Below, one piece after another: positions 1 to 9,500 of a DNA stretch of 64,000 nt. Made by a program: the position numbers and the translations under genes. Under the pieces are notes generated by a model, which was not told where the DNA came from, did not search any database, and worked only from the letters and a program-made list of their open reading frames with translations. The stretch's first letter is position 1; the number at the start of each line of letters is the position of its first letter. Source of the stretch: Acidobacteria bacterium Ga0077551 (lineage in GTDB: Bacteria > Pseudomonadota > Alphaproteobacteria > Caulobacterales > Hyphomonadaceae). The stretch lies in NCBI GenBank assembly GCA_001464545.1, contig LNFC01000007.1, forward strand, positions 1 through 64,000. The letters run 5' to 3'.

Positions 1-91
1 TGGTCAGCAGCGTCAGCGCCAGCAGCAGGAAGGCGCAAAGTCCGGCCAGCATGGCTGCGACAACCGCGGTTGGGGCCCTCACAAAGCTCAT
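1..91 (-). CDS. Type II secretion protein, probably GspN or GspC (N-terminus only)
   Basis: Only the first 30 codons are in the window. The ATG at 91 lies 3 bases after the gspM stop codon and is preceded by a GGAGG-type ribosome site that falls inside the end of gspM. The visible residues (MSFVRAPTAV, then a run of A, L, V and G) form an N-terminal membrane segment, as expected of GspN or GspC inner-membrane components. Position after gspL-gspM favours GspN, which in many clusters follows gspM, but too little is visible to decide. Confidence 0.5.
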   Translation of the reverse strand, partial: MSFVRAPTAVVAAMLAGLCAFLLLALTLLT

Positions 92-94
92 CTC

Positions 95-676
95 TCATTC
101 CTCCGGAAGGGCGTAAGCGTAGACATCAAGGCGAACCTGGAGAACGGGCGCCTCGCGGCTTTCGCCGTCGCGGCTGCTGCCCGAGGCGAGCTGGAAATTG
201 GCTTCGCGGACGAACAGGCGCGGATTGGAGTTGTCGAGGGCGAACAGCGTGTCGTCGAGCTGGTGCTGCGTGGCGAGGGCAATCACGCGAACGCCAGCCT
301 CGCGCAGGCTTCCGGCGCCGCGTGCATCGAGCGGTTGGATGCTCTTGAGATCGGCTCCCGCATCGCCGAGCATGCGCCGAACCATGGCCTGAACGCTCGC
401 CGCGGCCTGCGCATCGGTCGAAGCGGGCAGCGCGAGCGCGATGGTGCGCACGTTGGCGGCTGGATCTGTCGATGCCGCTTTCATGACATCAGCCGAAGCC
501 GCGATGCCGCGCCACTTGGCAAGGTCGGCTTCGCCCTTGCGGATGTCTTCCTGCTTGGTGGTGATCATGTCGGCGACAGGGGCCGCCACGGCGAGGCCAG
601 CGATGGCCAACGCGCCCGCGAACAGTCCGGCGGCGATCAGTTGCTGGCGCTGGCGGGGAAGGCCGTAGAAGTTCAT
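95..676 (-). CDS. gspM: Type II secretion system protein GspM-like
   Basis: 193 aa. A short cytoplasmic start (MNFYGLPRQRQQL) is followed by one membrane helix at about residues 13-32 and then a periplasmic coiled and ferredoxin-like region, the usual GspM layout. GspM partners GspL in the inner-membrane assembly platform and helps couple the GspE ATPase to pseudopilus assembly. It overlaps gspL by 4 bases (stop of gspL inside the ATG of gspM), so the two are translationally coupled. GspM is weakly conserved in sequence; the call rests on topology, size and position after gspL. Confidence 0.8.
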   Translation of the reverse strand: MNFYGLPRQRQQLIAAGLFAGALAIAGLAVAAPVADMITTKQEDIRKGEADLAKWRGIAASADVMKAASTDPAANVRTIALALPASTDAQAAASVQAMVRRMLGDAGADLKSIQPLDARGAGSLREAGVRVIALATQHQLDDTLFALDNSNPRLFVREANFQLASGSSRDGESREAPVLQVRLDVYAYALPEE

Positions 677-1812
677 CCGTTGTCCTCCGATTCAAAATCG
701 GGCGCAGCCGGTGGTTCTGCGGCGGCCGGCGGCGCGGCGATGATATCGGCTTCGAGCAGGAGCTCGATGCGGAAACGGTCCGCATTCAGACGATCATCCC
801 GCATCATCGAGGAGACGACCCGGGCGCCGGTAACGCCGGGAATGGATTCCAGTTTCGAGACGAGACCGTCTGAGGAGCGGGAGAGGCCGACGAGCGAAAT
901 CTGCTTGCCGTCATACGCGAGGCCTTCAAGCCAGGAATCTTCAGGAAGCGCGGTTGCAATCTCGTCCAGCAAGGTTGTGAAACGTACCGGGCTCGCCGAA
1001 CGCTGCTCGATCATGCGGATCGCATCGACGCGCGCGATGGCCTGGCGCTGCAGGTCGAGGACCGAAGCGGCCTCTGCGCGGATGGCGGTGGTTTCGCGCT
1101 CGAGCGCGCCGAGTTTCCGGTCCATGGCGAGCAGGCCCAGCGTGCCGGTCAGCACCGCAAGCGCCAGGGCGCCGAGCGCCAGGCCGCGGTTGAGCTGGGG
1201 CAGGAAAGCATCGCTGCGCGCCCGCTGGTTTTCCGGTAGAAGGTTGAAACCAATGGGTTTTCCGTCATCGCCGACGACGTCGACACCGGCGAGATCTATC
1301 CGGTTGGCGGCGGCTAGCGCGACCAAGTCCGCGATCACACTGCGCTTGACGAGGGCCTGCTCGGCCAGCAACTGCCCGCCTTCTTCAGCGCCGGGGACAA
1401 TCCGGCAATCATCGTGAACTTCGTCGAGTTCGAAGGGTGTATCTGCAGCGATCTGGAGGCGCAGCGCATTGCGCAGATGTTGTTCGGACGTGGCGGGCAG
1501 GCGGCGCTGACGCAGGAAGGCCTCATCGGGCGACAGCAGCGCCAACACATCTCCAGAGCGAACTTTCGAACGGGCGCTCCCGCTATCGGCGAGTGAGCCG
1601 ACAGGTAGTCCGTTGTCAGAGTATACGGTGAAGCTGTCGCCTTCGCGGCGGACGATCACCCAATTCCGGTTTGGTACGAAAGCTGCCTTCAGCCAATCCG
1701 GCGTCATTCCGGCGAGGGTTGAACCCCACCAGCGCATGAATTCGCGAGGCGTCATCGCCGAACCGGCGGACGCGCGATCGCTGCCGAGGGATGATCCCTG
1801 GTCGATAGGCAT
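673..1812 (-). CDS. gspL: Type II secretion system protein GspL (PilN-like C-terminal part)
   Basis: 379 aa. Residues 1 to about 205 form a cytoplasmic part, a membrane helix covers about 208-230, and the rest is a periplasmic PilN/GspL-like domain with a coiled segment (about 231-265) followed by a ferredoxin-like fold. GspL recruits the GspE ATPase to the inner membrane and binds GspM. It is transcribed divergently from gspE across a 194-base gap. The ATG at 1812 has an AGGAC ribosome site a few bases upstream; a later ATG at residue 20 is possible. Usual GspL length is about 380-400 aa, so it looks complete. Confidence 0.85.
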   Translation of the reverse strand: MPIDQGSSLGSDRASAGSAMTPREFMRWWGSTLAGMTPDWLKAAFVPNRNWVIVRREGDSFTVYSDNGLPVGSLADSGSARSKVRSGDVLALLSPDEAFLRQRRLPATSEQHLRNALRLQIAADTPFELDEVHDDCRIVPGAEEGGQLLAEQALVKRSVIADLVALAAANRIDLAGVDVVGDDGKPIGFNLLPENQRARSDAFLPQLNRGLALGALALAVLTGTLGLLAMDRKLGALERETTAIRAEAASVLDLQRQAIARVDAIRMIEQRSASPVRFTTLLDEIATALPEDSWLEGLAYDGKQISLVGLSRSSDGLVSKLESIPGVTGARVVSSMMRDDRLNADRFRIELLLEADIIAAPPAAAEPPAAPDFESEDNG

Positions 1813-1833
1813 TGGTCCTGTCCCCGTTCCCCG

Positions 1834-1853
1834 CCGGTCTGTCCCGAGACCGG
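1834..1853. repeat. Inverted repeat in the gspL/gspE divergent region
   Basis: Perfect 7-base arms (CCGGTCT and AGACCGG) around a 6-base loop, 21 bases upstream of the gspL start. It could be an operator or the 5' hairpin of the gspL leader. No T-run follows. The same intergenic stretch holds an 8-base palindrome TCAATTGA at 1893-1900. Confidence 0.3.
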
Positions 1854-1940
1854 ATGAGGTACACTTCTATAGTCGATGCAAAACCAAAGGAGTCAATTGA
1901 AGGCCTTTGCGGACGGCATCCTTCTATGATGTTATGCAAG

Positions 1941-1956
1941 TGGCACACCACATGCT
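1941..1956 (+). promoter_or_regulatory. Sigma-54-type promoter candidate for gspE-F-H-I-J
   Basis: The -24 element TGGCAC (1941-1946) matches the consensus fully. After the invariant GG-N10-GC spacing comes ATGCT (1952-1956), one mismatch from TTGCW. The predicted start of transcription, about 12 bases after the GC, is near 1967, leaving a leader of about 40 bases before the gspE ATG at 2007. Found by eye; function is inferred. Confidence 0.45.
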
Positions 1957-2006
1957 TGCCGGGGGACAGGCAGCGTGAGCTGAGTTTGTGTGGGGACACG
2001 GCAGGC

Positions 2007-3731
2007 ATGAAGATGCAAGCGAAAGCGAGTGCGGCCAAAGGATCGAATGGCCGCAAGGATATCTGGCTGGTTCTCGGTGAACGGCTGGTCGCGAAACGCC
2101 ATATCAATGAAGCGAAACTTGCCCGCGCACTCTCCTCGGTGGAGAAAACCGGAGAGCCGCTGCCGTCCGTCCTGATCAAGCTCGGGCTCTGTTCCGAGGA
2201 AGCGGTTGCGGCGACGCTCGCGGAAGTGCTCGGCCTCTCGCATGCCAAACTCGCTGGTACGCCGCGGATTCCGGCGGACCTTGCCGGGCTGCGCCCGCGC
2301 TTCCTGCTCGATTCCAATGTCGTGCCGCTGGCGGTGGAAGGCGGCGAGGTCGTGCTCGCCATGGCAGACCCGCTGGATGACGAAGCCGCGAATGCCGTTG
2401 GCTATAAAACAGGTCTTTCCGTCCGCCGCGCGGTCGCCACGCGGTCGGATGTCCGGGCTTGGCTTTCGGCAATCCGCCCCGGAAACGACGCCGCAGGAGC
2501 GGACGAGCCGACTGTCTCAGTTTCGGACAATGACCTTGAGCGCCTGATTGACCTGGCCCGCGGCGCGCCGGTCATCCGGTGGGTTGAAGACGTACTGGCC
2601 ATGGCCGTGGAAGCGCGCGCGTCGGACATTCATATAGAGCCGGAGCGTGACCACGTGCGGGTCCGCATGCGCCTCGACGGCGCCATGTCGCCCGTCAACC
2701 TGCCGGTCGAAGGCTCGCCCGAGGCAGTCGTCTCGCGCATCAAGATCCTCGCCAAGCTCAACATTGCCGAGCGCCGGCTGCCCCAGGACGGCCGTATCCG
2801 CACCGCCGTGCGCGGGCGCGATATCGACCTGCGCGTCGCGACCATGCCCAGCCTGCACGGCGAGACCGTTACCCTGCGCCTGCTCGACCAGACGGCCGCC
2901 CACCTCGACATGCCGGCTCTCGGCCTCTCCGATCATGCCCGGGAGCGCCTGGTCACGGCGTTTGCCAAACCGAACGGCATCACGCTGGTCACCGGCCCGA
3001 CCGGCAGCGGCAAGACGACGACGCTATATGCAGGCCTGCGCCATCTGATGAACCCGCAGGTCAAGTTCATGTCGGTTGAAGACCCGGTCGAGTACGAGAT
3101 CCCCGGCGTCTCGCAGATCCAGGTAAAGCCTGAGATCGGGATGACCTTCGCCCGCGCCCTGCGCTCTGTGCTGCGCCACAACCCGAACGTGCTGATGATC
3201 GGCGAGATCCGCGACCTTGAATCGGCGTCGATCGCTGTCGAAGCGGCGCTGACGGGCCACATGGTGCTATCCACGATCCACACCAACAATGCGCCTGCAA
3301 CGGTAACCCGCCTGCTGGAAATGGGCATCGAGGACTATCTCGTCGCGAGCACCGTGAACGCGATTTCGGCGCAACGCCTGGTTCGGCTGCTGTGCAATGC
3401 CTGCAAACGCCCGGAGGCGCCGCCGCTGGCGATGCAGACCCGCCTCGGAACTTTGCTGGCGCCGGGCGCCGACACTCATTGGTGTGCTGCCGCTGGCTGC
3501 GAAGAGTGCCGGGGCACTGGCTACCGAGGCCGGATGAGCCTCGCCGAAGTGATGCCGATGTCACCGGCGATAGAAGCTGCGATCCTCGAGAAAGCGCCCG
3601 AAAGCCGTCAGCGTGCGATTGCCCGCAGCGAAGGCATGCTGACGCTCTTTGAAGAGGGCGTGCGGGCCGCCGCAGCGGGCAAGACCTCGTTGACCGAGGT
3701 GTTCTCGGTCATCGGGATGGACGCGGCCTGA
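2007..3731 (+). CDS. gspE: Type II secretion ATPase GspE
   Basis: 574 aa. This cytoplasmic hexameric ATPase powers pseudopilus assembly. An N-terminal GspE/MshEN-like domain is followed by the ATPase core with Walker A GPTGSGKTT at residues 330-338, an Asp/His-box region with the sequence MIGEIRD, and the zinc-binding four-cysteine motif typical of GspE (CNAC, then CEEC about 40 residues later). The reading frame is open back to 1812, but ATG 2007 is preferred because GspE homology starts soon after it and the sigma-54-like promoter lies at 1941-1956. It overlaps gspF by one base in ATGATG-type coupling. Confidence 0.95.
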   Translation: MKMQAKASAAKGSNGRKDIWLVLGERLVAKRHINEAKLARALSSVEKTGEPLPSVLIKLGLCSEEAVAATLAEVLGLSHAKLAGTPRIPADLAGLRPRFLLDSNVVPLAVEGGEVVLAMADPLDDEAANAVGYKTGLSVRRAVATRSDVRAWLSAIRPGNDAAGADEPTVSVSDNDLERLIDLARGAPVIRWVEDVLAMAVEARASDIHIEPERDHVRVRMRLDGAMSPVNLPVEGSPEAVVSRIKILAKLNIAERRLPQDGRIRTAVRGRDIDLRVATMPSLHGETVTLRLLDQTAAHLDMPALGLSDHARERLVTAFAKPNGITLVTGPTGSGKTTTLYAGLRHLMNPQVKFMSVEDPVEYEIPGVSQIQVKPEIGMTFARALRSVLRHNPNVLMIGEIRDLESASIAVEAALTGHMVLSTIHTNNAPATVTRLLEMGIEDYLVASTVNAISAQRLVRLLCNACKRPEAPPLAMQTRLGTLLAPGADTHWCAAAGCEECRGTGYRGRMSLAEVMPMSPAIEAAILEKAPESRQRAIARSEGMLTLFEEGVRAAAAGKTSLTEVFSVIGMDAA

Positions 3732-4939
3732 TGGCACGGTTTCGCTACCGCGCGTTCCAGGCAGATGGCCGTGTCGTCAGCGACGTGGTCAGTGCGATAT
3801 CGGAATCCGAGGCCGTTCGTGACCTGATGGGTCAGGGCTTGACGCCGTTCGAGATGACCGATGCGGGTTCGACCGCCGCGGCGAGACAAGGTAAGCCAGC
3901 CGGCAAGCAGCCGCCGCAAGTTCTGGCTGGATTCTGCCGCAACCTCGCTTCGATGCTCGCTGGCGGACTGCCGCTCGACGAGGCCCTGAAACTCCTCGCC
4001 GATGATCCGGAAGACAAACGTGTTTCGCGCCTGTCGAACGAATTGCGCAGCGGTGTTCTCAACGGCCAGTCTCTCGCGGATGCAATGGCGGGTCTGCGCA
4101 CGCCTCCTGCGGACTATGTCATCGGTCTGATCCGTGCGGGCGAAGAGGGCGGCTCCACGGTACCGGTCCTCAACCGGCTGGCAGACTCCATCGACAACGA
4201 ATTGCGCCTGACGGAAGCAGTGCGCGGGGCGCTGATTTATCCCGCAATCCTGCTGCTCACCGCAATCATCTCCATCTGCATCATCCTGCTCGTGGTTGCG
4301 CCAGCTCTCGAGCCGGTGCTGGAAACATCCGGCAATGAAACCCCGGCCGCGGCCGCCTGGCTGATGGCGGCCTCGCACGGATTGCGAGACACCTGGCCCT
4401 TGCTGACCATCTCGCCCCTCGTGATATGGCTGCTCGCCATGAGCTGGTCGCGGACCCCGGCCGGTCGCGGCTCGATGAGCGCGCTCGCCATGCGCCTCCC
4501 GGTCATCGGCCTTCTGATCCGGGACATGGAATCGGCGCGTTGCCTCACGTCTCTCTCTGCGCTTCTCGAAAACGGTGTCAGCCTTGTGCCGGCAATGGAA
4601 ATTGCCGGGCAGGGCGCGCGCAATCCGCTCGTGCGCAAAGCCCTGGACAGGATTGCAGATGAGGTGCGCGTCGGCGTCCGCCTCTCCGATGCCATCGCGA
4701 ATGACGGCTTCCTGCCGATGACGGCCTCCCAGCTTGCCGCGGTCGGCGAGCGCTCCGGCGACATGGCGAGCCAACTTGCGCAGGCCTCATCCATCCTTGA
4801 AAGCCGCAGCCGGCGCCGGATCGCGACCTTGACCACGCTTGCGGGCCCGGTGATGACCCTGGCGCTGGGCGTGCTGATCGGCGGCATTGTCCTGACGCTG
4901 CTCAGTGCGATCATGAGCGTCAACGATCTGGCGGTGTGA
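3731..4939 (+). CDS. gspF: Type II secretion inner-membrane platform protein GspF
   Basis: 402 aa, the normal GspF length. GspF is the polytopic core of the assembly platform and binds GspE and GspL. The sequence starts MARFRYRAFQADG, matching the family's opening, and has two repeats of the T2SS_F domain (about 65-190 and 265-390), each ending in hydrophobic helices, including a long one near residues 168-190 and one at the C-terminus. The start codon overlaps the gspE stop; the stop overlaps the gspH start. Confidence 0.95.
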   Translation: MARFRYRAFQADGRVVSDVVSAISESEAVRDLMGQGLTPFEMTDAGSTAAARQGKPAGKQPPQVLAGFCRNLASMLAGGLPLDEALKLLADDPEDKRVSRLSNELRSGVLNGQSLADAMAGLRTPPADYVIGLIRAGEEGGSTVPVLNRLADSIDNELRLTEAVRGALIYPAILLLTAIISICIILLVVAPALEPVLETSGNETPAAAAWLMAASHGLRDTWPLLTISPLVIWLLAMSWSRTPAGRGSMSALAMRLPVIGLLIRDMESARCLTSLSALLENGVSLVPAMEIAGQGARNPLVRKALDRIADEVRVGVRLSDAIANDGFLPMTASQLAAVGERSGDMASQLAQASSILESRSRRRIATLTTLAGPVMTLALGVLIGGIVLTLLSAIMSVNDLAV

Positions 4940-5388
4940 TCATGCCGCGCCCGCGCATTCCCGGTCAGGCCGGCTTCTCCCTTCTGGAACTGCTCGTCGC
5001 GCTGACGATCCTGGCGCTGGCCATGACCGTCGTATCGATCTCCGCCTCGCGCCGCAGCCCGTCCTTTGAGATCCAGCGCCTGTCGGGTGAAGCGGTCAGC
5101 CTGCTGCGTGAAGCGCGGCTCGCGGCCCAGTCCTCGGGCAGGGCGGTCCGGATCGTGTTCGACGCCGACGCGCGACAACTGAAGCGCGCGGGGACCGAGC
5201 CGATCACCATTCCGGAAGGCGTCAATGTAGACTTGGTATCTTCGGCTTCAGCAGGCCCATCGGCGATTATCTTTTTCCCGGATGGCTCTTCCTCGGGCGG
5301 CGAATTCACCCTCGAAGGCGCGGGCCGCAGGGAAAGAGTCACGGTCGACTGGCTGACCTCGCGCATCGAGCGGCAGGAACCGCGATGA
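4936..5388 (+). CDS. gspH: Minor pseudopilin GspH
   Basis: 150 aa. Class III signal sequence: a short basic leader, then G-FSLLELLVALTILAL with the conserved Glu at +5, which is the prepilin peptidase site and pseudopilus-packing helix. The GspH/FimT-like globular domain follows. Minor pseudopilins sit at or near the pseudopilus tip and are processed by GspO/PilD, which is not in the window. The GTG at 4936 overlaps the gspF stop by 4 bases; ATG 4942 is an alternative start. The major pseudopilin GspG, normally between F and H, is absent here. Confidence 0.88.
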   Translation: MIMPRPRIPGQAGFSLLELLVALTILALAMTVVSISASRRSPSFEIQRLSGEAVSLLREARLAAQSSGRAVRIVFDADARQLKRAGTEPITIPEGVNVDLVSSASAGPSAIIFFPDGSSSGGEFTLEGAGRRERVTVDWLTSRIERQEPR

Positions 5389-5744
5389 GCCAGCGCGGCT
5401 TCACCCTGATGGAAACACTGGTTGCGCTGGTGATCTTCAGCCTCGCCTGCATGGCCCTGCTGGAGCTTTATTCTGGGTCAGCCCGCGCAAAAGCCGCGCA
5501 CGACTCGATGATCGAGCGCACCGCCCGGGCCGAGGCACTGTTGCTGGAGATCGATCTGGCGCGCACGTTCGAGGCGTCCCGCAGCGGCGCCGATCCGGAT
5601 GGCACGATCTGGGAAGTGACGATGGTGCCGGTCGCCGCCGAGCTCGTGCGCGTCGACATAAAGGTCACCGACCGGGCCGGTCGCCTCGCGCACCTGCAGA
5701 CGATGCGCCTTCCGGCGGAACTGAGCATCGAGACAGCGCCATGA
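5385..5744 (+). CDS. gspI: Minor pseudopilin GspI
   Basis: 119 aa. It begins MSQRGFTLMETLVALVIFS, a textbook prepilin peptidase site (cleavage after Gly5, Glu at +5) and hydrophobic alpha1 helix. Short globular C-terminal region as in GspI. GspI nucleates the tip complex with GspJ and GspK. It overlaps gspH and gspJ by 4 bases each. Confidence 0.9.
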   Translation: MSQRGFTLMETLVALVIFSLACMALLELYSGSARAKAAHDSMIERTARAEALLLEIDLARTFEASRSGADPDGTIWEVTMVPVAAELVRVDIKVTDRAGRLAHLQTMRLPAELSIETAP

Positions 5745-6352
5745 CCCGGCGGCGGTCCTCTGAAGCGGGCTTCAGTCTCCTGGAAATGCTGGTGGGGCTT
5801 ACCCTGCTCGCCTTGATCTCGGTCGCCGTGACCCAATCGGTCCGCACCGGCCTTCGGCTCTGGCAAGCCGCAGAAGCCAATGACAGCGAAGCCGAGTGGC
5901 AGCAGACCGAGTGGCTCATCGAGCGCTGGCTGTCGCGCGCCCTTTCGCCGAAGGGATATGACCTCGATTCCAGGGTGATCTTCGAGGCGCGCCCAGACGG
6001 TGTCAGCTTTGTTGTGGACGGCCAGGTCGGCCGCAAGCCGGCGGGCTATTCCCGGCTCGGTCTTCTCGCGAAACCCAACCCGGTCTGCCCGGGCCGGTCG
6101 GATTTTGTCCTCACCTGGGAGGATGTGACCATGGCGTCGAATTTCGCCCCGGCGGCAGCAGACGAGCGTGTTCTGTTCGAATGCGCCGATACCATTTCGT
6201 TCGATTATGGCGGGCTCGCGGTTCCGGCCCCTGAGCAACTTCAGCCCGAATCATTTGCTTCGGACGGCGAGCTGCCCCGCATCATTCAGATCCGGCTGGT
6301 GGCGGGCGGTAAGCCTCGGGTTGTCTCAGCGCGGCTTCTGTATGCCCGGTAA
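5741..6352 (+). CDS. gspJ: Minor pseudopilin GspJ
   Basis: 203 aa. The N-terminus has a basic leader (MTRRRSSEA) followed by G-FSLLEMLVGLTLLAL, the prepilin cleavage site and helix. Length and the larger C-terminal beta domain fit GspJ. The tip partner GspK, which usually follows, is absent; the next gene on this strand is a multicopper oxidase 221 bases downstream. gspJ appears to end the rightward secretion operon. Confidence 0.88.
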   Translation: MTRRRSSEAGFSLLEMLVGLTLLALISVAVTQSVRTGLRLWQAAEANDSEAEWQQTEWLIERWLSRALSPKGYDLDSRVIFEARPDGVSFVVDGQVGRKPAGYSRLGLLAKPNPVCPGRSDFVLTWEDVTMASNFAPAAADERVLFECADTISFDYGGLAVPAPEQLQPESFASDGELPRIIQIRLVAGGKPRVVSARLLYAR

Positions 6353-6458
6353 TTAAGCACAAATACGTAGTCGCCACTGGAACTACTGCTGAATCCGCGA
6401 GCAGTTGCGCCTCGAACTCCCGCATTACTTGAATCGCCGCAGGAAATACAACTTTTCG

Positions 6459-6470
6459 CCTCAATTGAGG
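6459..6470. promoter_or_regulatory. Perfect 12-base palindrome upstream of the multicopper oxidase
   Basis: CCTCAATTGAGG, about 104 bases before the oxidase start, in an AT-richer 221-base gap (6353-6573). Its core TCAATTGA also occurs at 1893-1900 upstream of gspE. It could be an operator for a dimeric regulator. A weak sigma-54-like match (GG-N10-GC, 6517-6532) and TATAAC-like sequences near 6547 are also in the gap, but none is convincing. Confidence 0.3.
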
Positions 6471-6573
6471 TGGACGCAGCGTAATATCTGCCATATATGA
6501 ACGAGCGTGCTCGGATCGGGACAATCCGTGCACGGCCTATTTTTCATATAACGTCACTTTTTGGGAGGGGGAC

Positions 6574-9500
6574 GTGTTGGGTGGACTTACCAGGCTGGCC
6601 GTTGGGCTGGCTGCATGCGCAATAGGCGCATTCGCGAGCAACTTTGAGGCTCAGGCACAACTTCCGGTTTGCGGCAGGACGGTAAAGGCTGACGTTGTCG
6701 CCTTCGACCAGCCGTTGATGTTCAACCGGCTTGGCGCACAGAACGTCAACGGCATGATCTATGCCCTGCGCTCTGACGTCATCGACCGCTCCACGGGCAA
6801 GCCCGAGGCGGCAGGCGGAACCCTGACGCCGGGCAATGTCGGGCTGCGGCCTGACAAGCGCCCGCGCCCGATTGTCCTGCGCGTCCGCTCCGGCGACTGC
6901 CTGGAGGTCAATTTCACAAACCTTCTGAGCTCGCAGGCGAACCCCAACAACGCCATGCCGAGCATCATGACGATCAACGACCAGGTCGCTGAACGCCGTG
7001 CCGGCTTTACACCGCTCGGAATGAGCGCGCTGGATTCGGCGGGCGACACATCGTCGTATGTCGGCAAGGGTCCCAACACGCTCGCGGACGTTGGTCAGTC
7101 CAGGACATACCGCTTTTATGCAGACTCCGAGGGCTCCCACCTCGTGCTGTCGCATGCTGTGAGCTTTGGCGGCGAAGGAACCGGCGGGAACCTGGCGAAC
7201 GGTCTGTTCGGCGTAGTTCAGGTCGAACCAGTGGAGGCAAACTTCTACCGAAGCCAGGTAACCGAGGAGGACATGCGTCTTGCTTCAATCGGCACGACGC
7301 CTGGTGGCCATCCGATCATCAACTATGAGGCGCGCTATCCGAACCGCGCGCCGTGGACGCATGAAGGCAAGGGTGGCAAGCCAATCCTTAACATGCTGGA
7401 CGTTTCGGGATCGAGCATCAAGCTGGTTGCAAGCGATGTGACCGCGATCATCTCCGGGCCGAACCCGGATGGCTCGTTCCCGGCTTCGACCTATCCGCTT
7501 GAAGCGCGCGGCGCCACCAATCCGGCGTTGCCCAACCGGCTTGAGCCCTTCCGCGAGTTCATCGCGCTGTTCAACGACGAGACCGTTTCCAAGCAGGCTT
7601 TCCCCTTCTGGTATGAAGACCCGGTATTCTCTCACACGCTGCACGGCGTGGGCGACCACTTCATGATCAACCAGGGCGCTGCGGGAGCCGGCTCCGAAGT
7701 TATCGCTAACCGTCTTGGCGTTGGTCCGGCACATGACTGCCTGTCCTGTGCCTATGAGGAATTCTTTCTGACATCTTTCGCCATGGGCGACCCGGCTATG
7801 CTGGTTGATGTGCCGGCCAATGCGGGCCTCGAATTCTGCTCGCCGCAGCCTGGCGATCCCTTCTGCGAGCGCGATCCCAGCATCCGCGCGTCTTATGCCA
7901 AATATCCGGATGATCCGGCCAACGTCACGCACTCCTACGTCGGCGATTTCGTGAAGTTCCGGAACCTGCATGCAGGCCCGAAAGAGCATCACATCTTCCA
8001 TCTTCATAACCACCAGTGGTTGGCAAACCCGGACGACGACAACTCGAACTACATGGACGCGCAAGGCATTGGCCCTGGTGGTTCGTACACGTATGAAATC
8101 GCGTTCGGTGGGTCGGGCAACCGCAACAAGTCTGCGGGCGATGCCATCTTTCACTGCCACTATTACCCGCACTTTGCGCAAGGCATGTGGGCTCTCTGGC
8201 GCAACCACGACACGTTCGAAGCCGGCACGCAGCTCGATGTTGCAACCGGTTCTGACGGCTTCCACCGCGATGCCTTTGCGCTCGAGCGCGGCAAGCCAGC
8301 GGTTGGTGCGCGCGCCCTTCCGGACGGTGAAATTCTCGCCGGGACTCCGATTCCGGCGCTTGTGCCACTGCCAGGCAAACCGCTCGCGCCGATGCCGGGC
8401 CGCGTTTATGTCGCGTCGGTGGACAAGAACAGTGATGGCCAGCCGGAATCGAGCCAGGCCGTCATCGACCGTGCGGATACCGATCCGTCTCTCATCGACG
8501 TTCGCCCCGTTCTCGCGTCACTAAACCCGGCTGACCCCGACAACCAGCTGAACCCGACCGGACTGAAAAACCCCGGCTTTCCGTTCTGGATTGGCGGCAT
8601 GGAAGGCGCAGTCGGTCAGCGGGCTCCGTCACCTCCGCTCGACATGGCGCCGAATCCGGCCAATCCGGGATCGGGTGGCTGGGACGGCGGTCTGCCGCGC
8701 CACTTCCTGGATGGCTACGCCGTCGGCGGCATTTCCGAAGACCACCAGACGCGGTTCTCGTTCGAGAAACATATTGAGAAGGCTAAGGCTCAGTTCATCA
8801 GCGAGTATGGAAGTGATGTCGAGCGAGCGGCGATGTCGTTCCACGCAACGCGCTTCCATCCGACTTTCCGCCAACTGCCGGATGGAACGGTCCTGCCGGC
8901 CTCCTATCGCACCAACGGCGCATTGCCACAGCCCGGCTCGCCCTTCTTTGAGCCATGCATGGATGATGAAGGCGACGTGTTCAACACAGGCGTTGCAGGA
9001 CAGTTCTTCTCTGCCGCCGGCAATGGCCTTGCCAACACCTTCACGGCTGCCTTCGGCGCGGACAATCCACGCGTCTATAAGGGCGCGAACATCCAGCTCG
9101 ATGTCGTCTTCAACAAGCTCGGCGATCACTATCCGCAGCAGCGTATCATCACGCTCTGGGAAGACGTTGCCCCGACGCTTGCCAAGACCCGTGCCCCCGA
9201 GCCGTTCGTTTTCCGTCTGAACTCGTACGATTGTGCGATGTACTACCAGACCAACCTCGTGCCTGAATTCTACATGGTCGACGACTACCAGGTGACCACG
9301 CCGACCGACATCATCGGTCAGCATATCCACCTGCCGAAATGGGACCTCGTTGCGGCTGATGGCGCCGCCAACGGCTGGAACTATGAAGACGGTGTTTTCG
9401 GGGCTGAAACGGTCCGTAACCGGATTGAGGCAATCAACCGCTACACCCTTGAAGAAGGTACCGGCGACGCGTTGTTGACGCCGGCTGCGCACCCCTTCTT

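Noticed and set aside
1812-2006. N-terminal extension of GspE back to 1812
   Set aside because: The extra 65 residues are unlike any GspE N-terminus, and the likely promoter lies inside this stretch.
6517-6532. Sigma-54 promoter for the multicopper oxidase
   Set aside because: Spacing fits, but the -24 element has two mismatches including the first base, and the -12 element has one more; too weak to list with the others.
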